This document shows positions 1 to 8,308 of a stretch of DNA of 64,000 nucleotides, in pieces. The first letter of the stretch is position 1. Every line of letters starts with the position of its first letter. The position numbers and the translations under genes were made by a program. This DNA comes from Glaciecola sp. UBA2563 (GTDB taxonomy: Bacteria > Pseudomonadota > Gammaproteobacteria > Enterobacterales > Alteromonadaceae). Under the pieces are notes generated by a model, which saw nothing but the letters and a program-made list of their open reading frames with translations, was not told where the DNA came from and made no database searches. The stretch covers positions 62,001 through 126,000 of the forward strand of contig DDLV01000105.1 of assembly GCA_002340325.1 (NCBI GenBank), read 5' to 3'.

Positions 1-2
1 TT

Positions 3-125
3 ACTATTGCCGCCCAAGTCTCAGTGAATGAAAATGCTGAAGAAAATCTTCCAATTGCTGGGATCAAGATGCTTGATTTGCTGCAGTCATCGTTATTACG
101 TTATTTTGATTACAAGCACAGATAG
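3..125 (+). CDS. C-terminal end of an unidentified gene (partial)
   Basis: An open frame enters from the left edge and ends at TAG 123-125, giving about 40 residues that end in RYFDYKHR. The other two forward frames stop within the first 30 bases, so this is the only forward frame that could be the tail of an upstream gene. The peptide has a mixed, protein-like composition (LPIAGIKMLDLLQSSLL) but matches no family I recognise. It may be chance. The upstream sequence is needed to decide. Confidence 0.35.
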   Translation, partial: TIAAQVSVNENAEENLPIAGIKMLDLLQSSLLRYFDYKHR

Positions 126-413
126 TTGTTTTTCTTCGTTTTTATATCCTATCCATCCTTTGTTTAAATGCTTTATGCGTTTTTATTATAACGTAAATAA
201 TTTGACACATTTTTAAAGGGACAATTCATTTACCATTAAAAACAGATGTGATAGGTTGAATTTGAAGCTGTAGTATTTGGACTGCATGTTTACGTTATCT
301 TCATCCAAATTAGTTTTCATCAGGTGCATTTTTTAATATGTGTGTCGATGCGCTTTTGTGTTTTACAAAAATAATAAGACTCCCTCAAAGTCAATGGAAA
401 TGGAGAACTTACA
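126..413 (+). other. Upstream region of the TonB receptor gene
   Basis: About 290 bases without a convincing gene. A TTGACA hexamer at 202-207 is followed after 17 bases by TTCATT, a weak -10 match, so a promoter with a leader of about 180 bases is possible but unproven. A purine-rich ribosome site (GGAGAA) lies just before the TTG start at 414. No clear operator palindrome was seen. Confidence 0.3.
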
Positions 414-3344
414 TTGAAACTAAACAAAATTGCCCTTGTGCTAGCGATGGCTGGCATTGGATCGGGCTTTAGTCACTATACTTATGCGCAATCTGACGCG
501 GATCTAGTAGACGAGAATGGTAATGAAATCGAAAAAATTTCTGTCACTGGCTCATCTATTAAAAGAACCGCCTTGGAAGGCGACCTTCCACTCACCATTA
601 TAAGCAAAGAAGAAATAGACGCTGCTGGTATCACGTCGGCAGAACAACTGTTGCTACAATTAAATATAGCATCTAATTCAAATGACAACTTGGCAAGTAA
701 TGCTGGTATCGTCGGCGGCGAAGAACGGGGCAACAACGGTGCATCCAGTGCTAACCTACGTCAACAAGGTGTAGGTTCTACGCTCGTCCTTCTAAACGGT
801 CGCCGAGTGGCTACACATGGCTTCAAAGGACGGTCTGTTGATTTGAACTCCCTGCCTTTTGCTGCCATTGAGAGAGTGGAAATTCTGCGAGATGGTGCAT
901 CGGCGGTCTACGGTACTGACGCAATCGGCGGTGTTATTAACTTCATTCTTAGAAAAGACTATCAAGGCGCGCAAATAAGTGTGTTTGCAGATCAGACCGA
1001 AGCGGGTGGCGGTGATATTTACCGCTTTAACGTGCTGGCGGGTACAGGCGACTTAAATTCGGATGGTTATAACATAATGGGGTCATTGTCGTATAAAGAT
1101 GCGCAGATACTTCGAGGCATTGACAGAGACTTTACTGACACCTTTAGACCAGAACTAGGGCTTTCACCAGATACTAGAGGTGCGCCTTTCGCGTCAATTA
1201 ATGACCGTTGGAGCAGTCCAAATGACCCAACGTCTAATCATTACAACCTAGTTGGGTCAGGGCTTATCAATCCAATAACGGGTTTAGAGAACGATGTGTT
1301 TAACGTCCTCGCGTTACCTGGTCAACCGGGTTGTGACGTATTTCCATTGATGGGCGACGATGGCGCTGCGCTTTGGAATCGCGGAAGAAATACCGATGTG
1401 AGCTGCTCTTGGGATTATCCTCGTGCCGCTGTGCTACAGCAACCGGTAGAAAGCATCGACTTCGTGACACGAGGCACAATGAAAGTTGGCGAGGACAGCG
1501 AAGCCTTTATCGAACTAATGGGTAGCGAAGTAACCTCAAGAAAAGTCTTTGAACCCAACCAGATAACACCGTGGGCAATTGGTAATGGTGACTGGGAAAC
1601 CTGGGGCGGTGGCTGGTATCCCAGCACTGGTGCCTCCTATGATTTCATCGTTGACGCGGTATCAGCGTTTTATGGCGCTGACCAGCTGAATATTGGTGCG
1701 CCTATCGCTTATCGCTGGCGCTGTATTCCTTGTGGCCCTCGCGAAATCGAAACAGTCACTGAGTCGATGAAGCTCCAATTAGGTCTTGAAGGGGTAGTCT
1801 TCGATGACTGGGATTACAGTATCGGCCTAGGGCAGTCTACTAACGAGGCAGAGTCCGAATTGTTTGGCGGTTATCACTTTGTTGATGGGTTAGCAGAGCT
1901 TATAGGTACTGGTGTTTTGAATCCTTTCTTGCTGCCGGGTCAATCACAAACACCTGAAGCAATGGCAGGTTTAGATGCAGTGTCTGCGACAGGTGTTGTC
2001 TTGTTCGGCGGAAAGACAACACTAACCCAGTTAGACGCAACTATCTCGGGCGATACTGGTTTTGAACTCGGTCTTGGCGGTGATTCGATTGCAGTGGCAT
2101 TAGGCATCGACCTACGTCGTGAGGAATATGAATTCAATGGTGATCGTCGCGTCGCGGATGAGCGTCCTGACATCTACGGTGCACCGTTTGATGATGCCAA
2201 CGCACTAGAGGAAGTCAGTCGAGATATCACTGCTATATTTGTAGAAGCGATTGTGCCTGTCACAGAGACCTTTGAGTTGAGTCTTGCGTTGCGACGTGAT
2301 GATTACGATGGCTTTGGTAGTACAACGAATCCAAAATATGGGTTTAAATTTGAACCACTGGACGGATTGTTGTTTAGAGGGGCATATTCGACGGGCTTTA
2401 GAGTGCCAACCTTTAATCAGTTGTTCGCTGGGGTGACTGAGGAACCTTACACTGGAACAGACCTCGCTAACCCATTCTTATGTCCAAATGGTGTCGTTGA
2501 TATTGATGATCCGAACTGTCAGCCAATCACCCCAGGGATTATCTTCGGTGGTAAGGAGGATTTGGGTCCTGAAGAATCGGTACAAGAAAGCTTCGGAATA
2601 GTATATTCACCTAACAATCAAACTCAGGTCAGTCTAGACTGGTGGCGCATTGAAATTGAAGGCACTATTCAGACGCCAGGTTTCACCGAGTTAATTGAAA
2701 ACCCTGACATCTACGCTGAAAACTTCTTGCTCGACGGTAACGGAGATATCGTTGCAATAGACAGACGTTTTATCAACGCAGGTGGTCGCGAAACCAGTGG
2801 TATTGAAGTTGGATTTGTAACTGCGGGAGACCTATTTGATGGTTCTTGGAGAATTAACTTCAATGGAAGTTACTTAATCGAAGACAAGAAGCAGGAAAGG
2901 GACGACCAGCCATTCGGACCAAATCTTGTTGGCACGCATTCACGCGGAAATATTCCGTTGCGTTGGAAACATACGTTAGGGTTTACCTATGAAACAGGTG
3001 ATTTCTCGCATACGTTAACGCAAATCTATCGTCATTCATATGATGATGAAGTGCCGCCAGGATTTCGATCAGCTGACAATCCAGACATCGCAGATCCCGC
3101 ACTGGTAGCAGAGTTTGCGCCGTTGTTTGATGGCGAAGTAGGTAGTTATTTGATTTATAACTACAGCTTAAACTACACCGGATTTGAAGAGTTTGATCTT
3201 ACATTTGGTATCAAGAATTTACTGGATAGAGATCCTCCATTTACGGCTCACCAAAACGACTTCTCGCCAGGTGCAGCCTTCGACCCTCGTGTCGCCGATC
3301 CGAGAGGACGTGCTTATACGATTCAGGTCACAATGGACTTCTAG
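414..3344 (+). CDS. TonB-dependent outer-membrane receptor
   Basis: A 976-residue TonB-dependent receptor that would import a large or scarce ligand through the outer membrane using TonB/ExbBD energy. A signal peptide covers residues 1-25, with likely cleavage after TYA. It is followed by the VTGSSIKR segment typical of receptors from Alteromonadales and related groups, a plug domain (to about residue 165) with LNGRR and DGASAVYGTDAIGGVINF motifs, and a long 22-strand-type barrel ending in an aromatic residue (VTMDF). Cysteine pairs near residues 305-335 and 430-435 suggest disulfides in surface loops. The TTG start at 414 is chosen because nearby ATGs are out of frame and GGAGAA lies about 8 bases upstream. 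The gene is closed by a strong terminator. The neighbouring halogenases are a common genomic partner of such receptors, but the ligand is unknown. Confidence 0.93.
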   Translation: MKLNKIALVLAMAGIGSGFSHYTYAQSDADLVDENGNEIEKISVTGSSIKRTALEGDLPLTIISKEEIDAAGITSAEQLLLQLNIASNSNDNLASNAGIVGGEERGNNGASSANLRQQGVGSTLVLLNGRRVATHGFKGRSVDLNSLPFAAIERVEILRDGASAVYGTDAIGGVINFILRKDYQGAQISVFADQTEAGGGDIYRFNVLAGTGDLNSDGYNIMGSLSYKDAQILRGIDRDFTDTFRPELGLSPDTRGAPFASINDRWSSPNDPTSNHYNLVGSGLINPITGLENDVFNVLALPGQPGCDVFPLMGDDGAALWNRGRNTDVSCSWDYPRAAVLQQPVESIDFVTRGTMKVGEDSEAFIELMGSEVTSRKVFEPNQITPWAIGNGDWETWGGGWYPSTGASYDFIVDAVSAFYGADQLNIGAPIAYRWRCIPCGPREIETVTESMKLQLGLEGVVFDDWDYSIGLGQSTNEAESELFGGYHFVDGLAELIGTGVLNPFLLPGQSQTPEAMAGLDAVSATGVVLFGGKTTLTQLDATISGDTGFELGLGGDSIAVALGIDLRREEYEFNGDRRVADERPDIYGAPFDDANALEEVSRDITAIFVEAIVPVTETFELSLALRRDDYDGFGSTTNPKYGFKFEPLDGLLFRGAYSTGFRVPTFNQLFAGVTEEPYTGTDLANPFLCPNGVVDIDDPNCQPITPGIIFGGKEDLGPEESVQESFGIVYSPNNQTQVSLDWWRIEIEGTIQTPGFTELIENPDIYAENFLLDGNGDIVAIDRRFINAGGRETSGIEVGFVTAGDLFDGSWRINFNGSYLIEDKKQERDDQPFGPNLVGTHSRGNIPLRWKHTLGFTYETGDFSHTLTQIYRHSYDDEVPPGFRSADNPDIADPALVAEFAPLFDGEVGSYLIYNYSLNYTGFEEFDLTFGIKNLLDRDPPFTAHQNDFSPGAAFDPRVADPRGRAYTIQVTMDF

Positions 3345-3360
3345 TTTTTGTGCGACAACC

Positions 3361-3393
3361 AAAAAGGCGATATGTCATTATCGCCTTTTTTTA
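3361..3393 (+). terminator. Rho-independent terminator after the TonB receptor
   Basis: GGCGATA and TATCGCC form a 7-bp stem, extended by an A-run on the left and a T-run on the right, around a short loop. It starts 17 bases after the receptor stop and ends 37 bases before the halogenase start. The halogenase therefore probably has its own promoter or depends on read-through. Confidence 0.82.
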
Positions 3394-3429
3394 TTTTACA
3401 GGGTATCGATGATCACATTGAGTAAGTAA

Positions 3430-4941
3430 ATGGAAGCGGATTATAAAGTTGTAATTGTTGGAGGAGGAAGTGCCGGCTGGATGACGGCGGCTGCGTTGAG
3501 TAAATTCTTACCTAAAGGCCATAAAGTTACCGTTATAGAATCTACATCTGTAGGCACAGTAAGTGTCGGTGAAGCAACGATTCCAGGCATTGTAGAGTTT
3601 AATCAAATGCTTGGTATAAATGAGGCTGAATTCTTAAGGGTGACAAAGGGAAGCTTTAAACTCGGCATCGAATTCGTTGATTGGGGATGGATTGGCAATC
3701 GGTACATGCATCCTTTTGGCCCATACGGTATAAATATGAATGCCGTGTCGTTTCATCACTATTGGCTTAAAGAAAATGCCAATGGAGTTAACGTATCATC
3801 TAAGAGGCCACTGTCCCATTATAACCTTGAATACAGCGCCGCAATGCAAAACAAGTTTTGTCATCCGCAACCAAAATCTCGATCACCGCTTGCATCAATA
3901 AAGTACGCCTATCATTTTGATGCTTCACTTTACGCTGATTTTCTACGGTCATTTTCTCAAGCAAATGGTGCGCAACACATCGACAGCACTATACAAGCAG
4001 TTCATCAGCATGATAGCGGAGATATAAGCCGTGTCATGCTTGAAGACGGCCGCATGGTTGAAGCTGACTTATTCATTGACTGTTCTGGTTTCAAAGGCTT
4101 ATTAATCAGTCAAACACTCGGCGTTGAGTATGACGATTGGCGATCATTATTGCCTTGTGATTCAGCAATAGCACAACCATCAAAATCAACAAATGAACTA
4201 TCACCTTATACCGTCTCACATGCACATAAAAGTGGTTGGAGTTGGCATATACCGCTTCAACATAGAATCGGAAATGGCTGTGTTTATTCCAGTGATTTTA
4301 TGCAAGTATCGGAAGCTGAAGAGATTTTAGAGCAACGCATCGCGAATTCATCAATACCCATCAGTGAACCTCGCAAGCTACAGTGGATTAATGGTAAGCG
4401 AGTAAAAGCGTGGGAAAGAAATTGCATTGCGATAGGTCTATCACAGGGATTTATAGAGCCATTAGAGTCAACCGGAATTCAATTGATACAGTCTGCAATA
4501 CAAAAATTACTGGCTCTATTCCCAAATGGAAAACCAACGCAATCTCAGATAAATGCGTTTAACAAATACACAGATGATGAAATGCTGGCGATAAGAGATT
4601 TTATCATCTTGCATTACAAACTAAACAACCGAGATGACTCAGAGTTCTGGCAATACTGTAAGCAAAATCCAATTCCGGACTCATTAAAAGCAAAAATTGA
4701 GTTGTACAGAGAGTCGGGTCGAATCTTTCGAGATAATAATGAATTGTTTAATGAGATAAGCTGGCTAAGTGTTATGCACGGTCAAGGTTTACACGCTGAG
4801 AGTTATCATCCGATGGTCAATGCGATGGACACTCAAACTATGCGACAGAATATGGATAAAATTGCCGGAGCGATGCGAGAGTCTGTTGCTCAAATGCCTG
4901 AACACAAAGCATATCTGGCACATTATTTAGCGAACGCGTAG
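3430..4941 (+). CDS. Flavin-dependent (tryptophan-type) halogenase 1
   Basis: A 503-residue member of the flavin-dependent tryptophan halogenase family, which uses FADH2, O2 and halide to halogenate an aromatic substrate through hypohalous acid. The FAD-binding GGGSAGW lies at residues 11-17. The lysine that handles the hypohalous acid is at K77 in GSFKLGIEF. The hallmark WSWHIP lies at 270-275. The glutamate equivalent to the catalytic base of PrnA is E346 in FIEPLESTG. All key residues are intact, so the enzyme should be active. The substrate cannot be read from sequence: free tryptophan is only the family default, and many marine relatives next to TonB receptors have unknown targets. It lies just downstream of the receptor on the same strand but beyond a terminator. 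No flavin reductase is nearby. Confidence 0.93.
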   Translation: MEADYKVVIVGGGSAGWMTAAALSKFLPKGHKVTVIESTSVGTVSVGEATIPGIVEFNQMLGINEAEFLRVTKGSFKLGIEFVDWGWIGNRYMHPFGPYGINMNAVSFHHYWLKENANGVNVSSKRPLSHYNLEYSAAMQNKFCHPQPKSRSPLASIKYAYHFDASLYADFLRSFSQANGAQHIDSTIQAVHQHDSGDISRVMLEDGRMVEADLFIDCSGFKGLLISQTLGVEYDDWRSLLPCDSAIAQPSKSTNELSPYTVSHAHKSGWSWHIPLQHRIGNGCVYSSDFMQVSEAEEILEQRIANSSIPISEPRKLQWINGKRVKAWERNCIAIGLSQGFIEPLESTGIQLIQSAIQKLLALFPNGKPTQSQINAFNKYTDDEMLAIRDFIILHYKLNNRDDSEFWQYCKQNPIPDSLKAKIELYRESGRIFRDNNELFNEISWLSVMHGQGLHAESYHPMVNAMDTQTMRQNMDKIAGAMRESVAQMPEHKAYLAHYLANA

Positions 4942-4991
4942 AACTTTTGAACGATGATAGAGTGTTTTTTGTCATCAGAAGTCCCTTTCTT

Positions 4992-5876
4992 TTATTTAAA
5001 AATGTCCAGGTTCACATTGAGAAACGCTTTCACACCCGTGCTATCTTCATTGGGATGGGGGTTGGTAAGATACTGAAATTTGAGGCCTGCGCTGATATTG
5101 TCTTTTTTGCTTGCATATAAGTACAGCGGCAATTCAATTCTAGTTTTGCTTTTGTTAAAGCTATGTGCGAGCTGAAGATCCCAGCCTTTAATAATTTTGT
5201 TTTTTGGCGTATAACTGCCCCAATAAAGAAAAACATTTCTGAAATAAACGTTTTTAATTTTTTCTGTATTACCAAACACACAACGGGTCGGTTCGCTTAT
5301 CTGGCAAAACTCTTCGGTTTCGCCTTTTTGTTTATATGCTCGCTGAAATTCATAGCCCACTTTCACTCTGGCGTATTTGCTTACAGCCCATTGAAGTGCA
5401 CCACCGATTTCATACCCACTTTTGGAGTTTCTTTTAAACGCAGAATCATTAGATCCGTTGTTTAACCACTCATCTGAGTCAAAAATGGTAAAACTTTCTC
5501 GATTTGCGGCGACTGAAAGCACGCCGTGACTCGGTGCAAGCAGGGCACTTGATAGTGCATCCTTATTTTCCGTAAGCCTGCGCATGTAAGATATTTTTGC
5601 TTTTGTGCCTCTTTTCAATGCATCAAAACTAAAATCGTCTTGTTTATCTCTATCACCGACGACTTGACTTACACTGAAAGTAAGCGCGTTTTTTTTATCA
5701 ATTTTTTTAAGATAACTTACAGCGATTTTTGCTTTGTCGCGTGTTGCATCAACCTTTATTTTTGTTTTGTCGCCATTTAGTGTTTTTGCGCCTTTTGGTT
5801 GAATTTGTTCGGCGAAACAATGAAGACTAAACAGCATACTAATAATGAGAACAAAGAAACTACAGAAACGTACCAA
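4992..5876 (-). CDS. Predicted outer-membrane beta-barrel protein, unknown function
   Basis: A 294-residue secreted protein of no family I recognise. The first 22 residues form a signal peptide ending CFA, followed by AEQ. The rest is a run of short alternating-polarity segments with lysine-rich turns (for example KAKISYMRRL, RVKVGYEFQRAY, SAGLKFQYL), the pattern of amphipathic beta strands in an outer-membrane barrel. It has three cysteines after the signal (around residues 192-208). The start is a TTG at 5876 with only a weak GGGG upstream, so the start is uncertain. The gene sits between two halogenase genes and is convergent with the first, so it may be part of the same functional island as porin, sensor or export partner. 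That role is inference. Confidence 0.7.
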   Translation of the reverse strand: MVRFCSFFVLIISMLFSLHCFAEQIQPKGAKTLNGDKTKIKVDATRDKAKIAVSYLKKIDKKNALTFSVSQVVGDRDKQDDFSFDALKRGTKAKISYMRRLTENKDALSSALLAPSHGVLSVAANRESFTIFDSDEWLNNGSNDSAFKRNSKSGYEIGGALQWAVSKYARVKVGYEFQRAYKQKGETEEFCQISEPTRCVFGNTEKIKNVYFRNVFLYWGSYTPKNKIIKGWDLQLAHSFNKSKTRIELPLYLYASKKDNISAGLKFQYLTNPHPNEDSTGVKAFLNVNLDIFK

Positions 5877-6135
5877 AAGACCGACCCCAGATTTTGTTAT
5901 ATGGCTTGTCTGTATCTGAGGGAAACCTATCGTAACGCCTTCTCATAGCATGAATAGGTCTCGCATCTGTCGACAAGCAGCAAATACCGCACTTCTAAAC
6001 ATGATCGACTATGCGCCTTCACCATAGATTATTCAGGTTGAGACATAGGTATAAAATTTGAGAAAGCTTCCCTTGCGGGTACTCAGTGAAATAACGATGA
6101 ATGTTTGAGTTGGAGTGTACTATGGTTAAATTTGA

Positions 6136-7686
6136 CTAAGCACCACAATGTCGTTTGATAAAATCATTATGTGAGGGTAGCTGGTTGACCGCTGCATCGA
6201 TAGCGCTGGGAATACCTGTCATCAGGTTATTCATCCCTGCTTGAGCAGATGCAGAGAGAAGCGAGGAGGTTTCTCTGGGGCGGATGTTCATGCCTTCGAA
6301 AATTGCATACCAATTATCATTGACAAACAGCCTGTCGCTATTGATGTGTAATGCGCCTCTTTCTTTGAAAAGATCTATCAAAAACGTCAATTCTGCTGGC
6401 AATTTTAGTTGCTGATAATGCAGCCAGAACTCGCTGTCGGTGCGCTCACTCAACGCGTAATGAAGCAGCAGAAAATTACGTATTTCAATATAGTCTTCAT
6501 AAAGTATTTTATTAAACTGCGATGAAAGAACGGGCTGTGATTTTCGCGTTGGGAAATAGCGCAAAAGTAGTTTGATGCTGCGAGTAATCATATGAATTGC
6601 AGTAGATTCTAATGGCTCTAAAAACCCTGAGGATAGCCCGACGGCGACGCAGTTTCCTTGCCAGCTTTTTGGTCGTACACCTGTTTTGAAATCGACAAAT
6701 CTAGGTGGCTGCAAAGGTTGCTCTCCAACCTGTTTGACAAGCGTCTGCAAAGCAGTTTGGTCGTCACAAAGCTCACTATTAAATACATAGCCATTGCCTG
6801 TTCTGTGTTGTAATGGAATATGCCAACTCCATCCATACTTATGCGCAACTGATCGGGTATAAACCGGAATAGTGTTTTTTACTTTTGTTGGAAAAGTGAC
6901 GGCTCTATTTACAGTCAACATATGAGACCAGTCTTCAAAGTCAGTTCCTTGCGTCTGCCCTATTAGTAAAGCTGCAAAACCTGTGCAATCAATGAAAAAA
7001 TCCCCATTGATTGTATTGTCATTGTCCAAGAGTAAATGCGTAATAATGCCGTTTTGCTGATGAACTTTTTCTACTTTTGCATCAATGTGTTCTACGGCTT
7101 TTTCTATTGCATATTCTTTTAAATATTTGGCGACCAAATTAGCATCGAAATGAAGCGCGTATCGCGCTGCTTCAATAGGTGTATTAGGGGCATTTGATGG
7201 AACATAAAACTTATTCTGTTGGCACATTTTCGCCGCTGGAGAATAATCCATTAGCGCATGTGTTTGATGCGAATTTAAAGACTGATCCTGCGTTGATGCT
7301 AACCAGTGGTCATAGAATGGAAGTCCAGTATTAGACTGACCTACAGCGCCGAATGGATGCAAATAACTATGACCAACTTTTTTCCAATTTTGGAATTCGA
7401 TCCCGAGTTTAAAGGTCGCATTTGTAGCTTTGATAAACGACGTTAAGTCAATTTGCAACGTATTCAACAAATCGAGTATGGGAGGAATCGTCGCTTCTCC
7501 GACCCCTATTGTGCCAATTTTTTGTGATTCAATGAGTGTTACTGAGAGATCTGGACGTTCTTTTGATAAAACGGCGGCGGTTATCCAGCCAGCGGTACCG
7601 CCGCCCACGATAACGATTTTCTGGACGTTTGTATCCTGTTTATTGGGGTGATGATTATCGGATTGATTAAACAGCGTTTTTTCCAT
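6136..7686 (-). CDS. Flavin-dependent (tryptophan-type) halogenase 2
   Basis: A second 516-residue flavin-dependent halogenase, clearly paralogous to the one at 3430 but on the opposite strand. The FAD site GGGTAGW is at residues 28-34, the catalytic lysine is K93 in ATFKLGIEF, WSWHIP is at 286-291, and the glutamate is E360 in FLEPLESTA. About 20 extra polar residues precede the FAD fold. All family hallmarks are present, so activity is expected. Side-by-side conserved blocks (WSWHIPLQHR.GNG, SEFW.) show a shared ancestry, but enough sites differ to allow different substrates. It is separated from the barrel gene by a 260-base gap and followed upstream by a glutathione peroxidase on the same strand. 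The substrate is unknown. Confidence 0.93.
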   Translation of the reverse strand: MEKTLFNQSDNHHPNKQDTNVQKIVIVGGGTAGWITAAVLSKERPDLSVTLIESQKIGTIGVGEATIPPILDLLNTLQIDLTSFIKATNATFKLGIEFQNWKKVGHSYLHPFGAVGQSNTGLPFYDHWLASTQDQSLNSHQTHALMDYSPAAKMCQQNKFYVPSNAPNTPIEAARYALHFDANLVAKYLKEYAIEKAVEHIDAKVEKVHQQNGIITHLLLDNDNTINGDFFIDCTGFAALLIGQTQGTDFEDWSHMLTVNRAVTFPTKVKNTIPVYTRSVAHKYGWSWHIPLQHRTGNGYVFNSELCDDQTALQTLVKQVGEQPLQPPRFVDFKTGVRPKSWQGNCVAVGLSSGFLEPLESTAIHMITRSIKLLLRYFPTRKSQPVLSSQFNKILYEDYIEIRNFLLLHYALSERTDSEFWLHYQQLKLPAELTFLIDLFKERGALHINSDRLFVNDNWYAIFEGMNIRPRETSSLLSASAQAGMNNLMTGIPSAIDAAVNQLPSHNDFIKRHCGA

Positions 7687-7751
7687 TTACACCGCGCTTA
7701 TTGCTAACCTCATTTATAAGCATACTAAGACAATGCTGCCAACGAGTTGGT

Positions 7752-8234
7752 TCAAGCTAAAAGAGTATCAATATCTTTTTCAATCTCTTCAGGTTTTGTA
7801 GTAGGTGGATATCTTTTGACTACTTGGCCCTCTTGATTAACTAAAAATTTAGTGAAATTCCATTTTATCCTGGTAGAGCCAAGCAAGCCCGGCTTTTCTG
7901 ACTTTAGATAAACAAAAAGAGGGTGGGCGCCGTCTCCGTTAACTTCCACCTTTTCAGATAATGGAAAGGTGACGCCAAAATTCATCTCACAGAACTGTGA
8001 AATATCTTGATCAGACCCAGGTTCTTGACCACCAAATTGATTACATGGAAACCCAATTACAGCAAAACCCTTATCTTTATATTTCTGATAAAGCGTTTCG
8101 AGGCCTTTGTATTGAGGCGTAAATCCACACTTTGATGCGGTATTTACAATTAGGGTTAGCTTATCTTTTCGGTCAGAAAGAGAAAGGGTATTTCCAGTAT
8201 TTAACGCTATGTCGAAATCGAAAATTGAGTGCAT
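7752..8234 (-). CDS. Glutathione peroxidase / thioredoxin-type thiol peroxidase
   Basis: A 160-residue glutathione-peroxidase-family enzyme that reduces hydroperoxides. The peroxidatic cysteine is C36 in TASKCGFT (cysteine, not selenocysteine). The FPCNQFGGQEPG block supplies the conserved glutamine and a probable resolving cysteine, and KWNFTKF supplies the active-site tryptophan and asparagine. The start was placed at ATG 8234 because AAGGAT lies 7-8 bases upstream and the protein then begins at the domain (MHSIFDFD); an upstream in-frame start would add ten non-conserved residues. No signal peptide is seen, so it is cytoplasmic. It lies 65 bases upstream of halogenase 2 on the same strand, and peroxide detoxification could plausibly accompany a reactive-oxygen-generating flavoenzyme. 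Confidence 0.92.
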   Translation of the reverse strand: MHSIFDFDIALNTGNTLSLSDRKDKLTLIVNTASKCGFTPQYKGLETLYQKYKDKGFAVIGFPCNQFGGQEPGSDQDISQFCEMNFGVTFPLSEKVEVNGDGAHPLFVYLKSEKPGLLGSTRIKWNFTKFLVNQEGQVVKRYPPTTKPEEIEKDIDTLLA

Positions 8235-8308
8235 GCTTATCCTTTTTTGTGCTAAGCATAACACAATAATTCAAACCGGAAATCTAAACGCCCTTAAGAG
8301 CGTGCAAT

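Noticed and set aside
28..216. 62-codon forward frame at the left edge
   Set aside because: It has no ribosome site and a cysteine/phenylalanine-rich chance composition; the frame ending at 125 is the better candidate.
414..7686. Complete halogenated natural-product gene cluster
   Set aside because: No NRPS, PKS, RiPP precursor, tailoring set or flavin reductase is seen; only receptor, barrel and halogenases are present.
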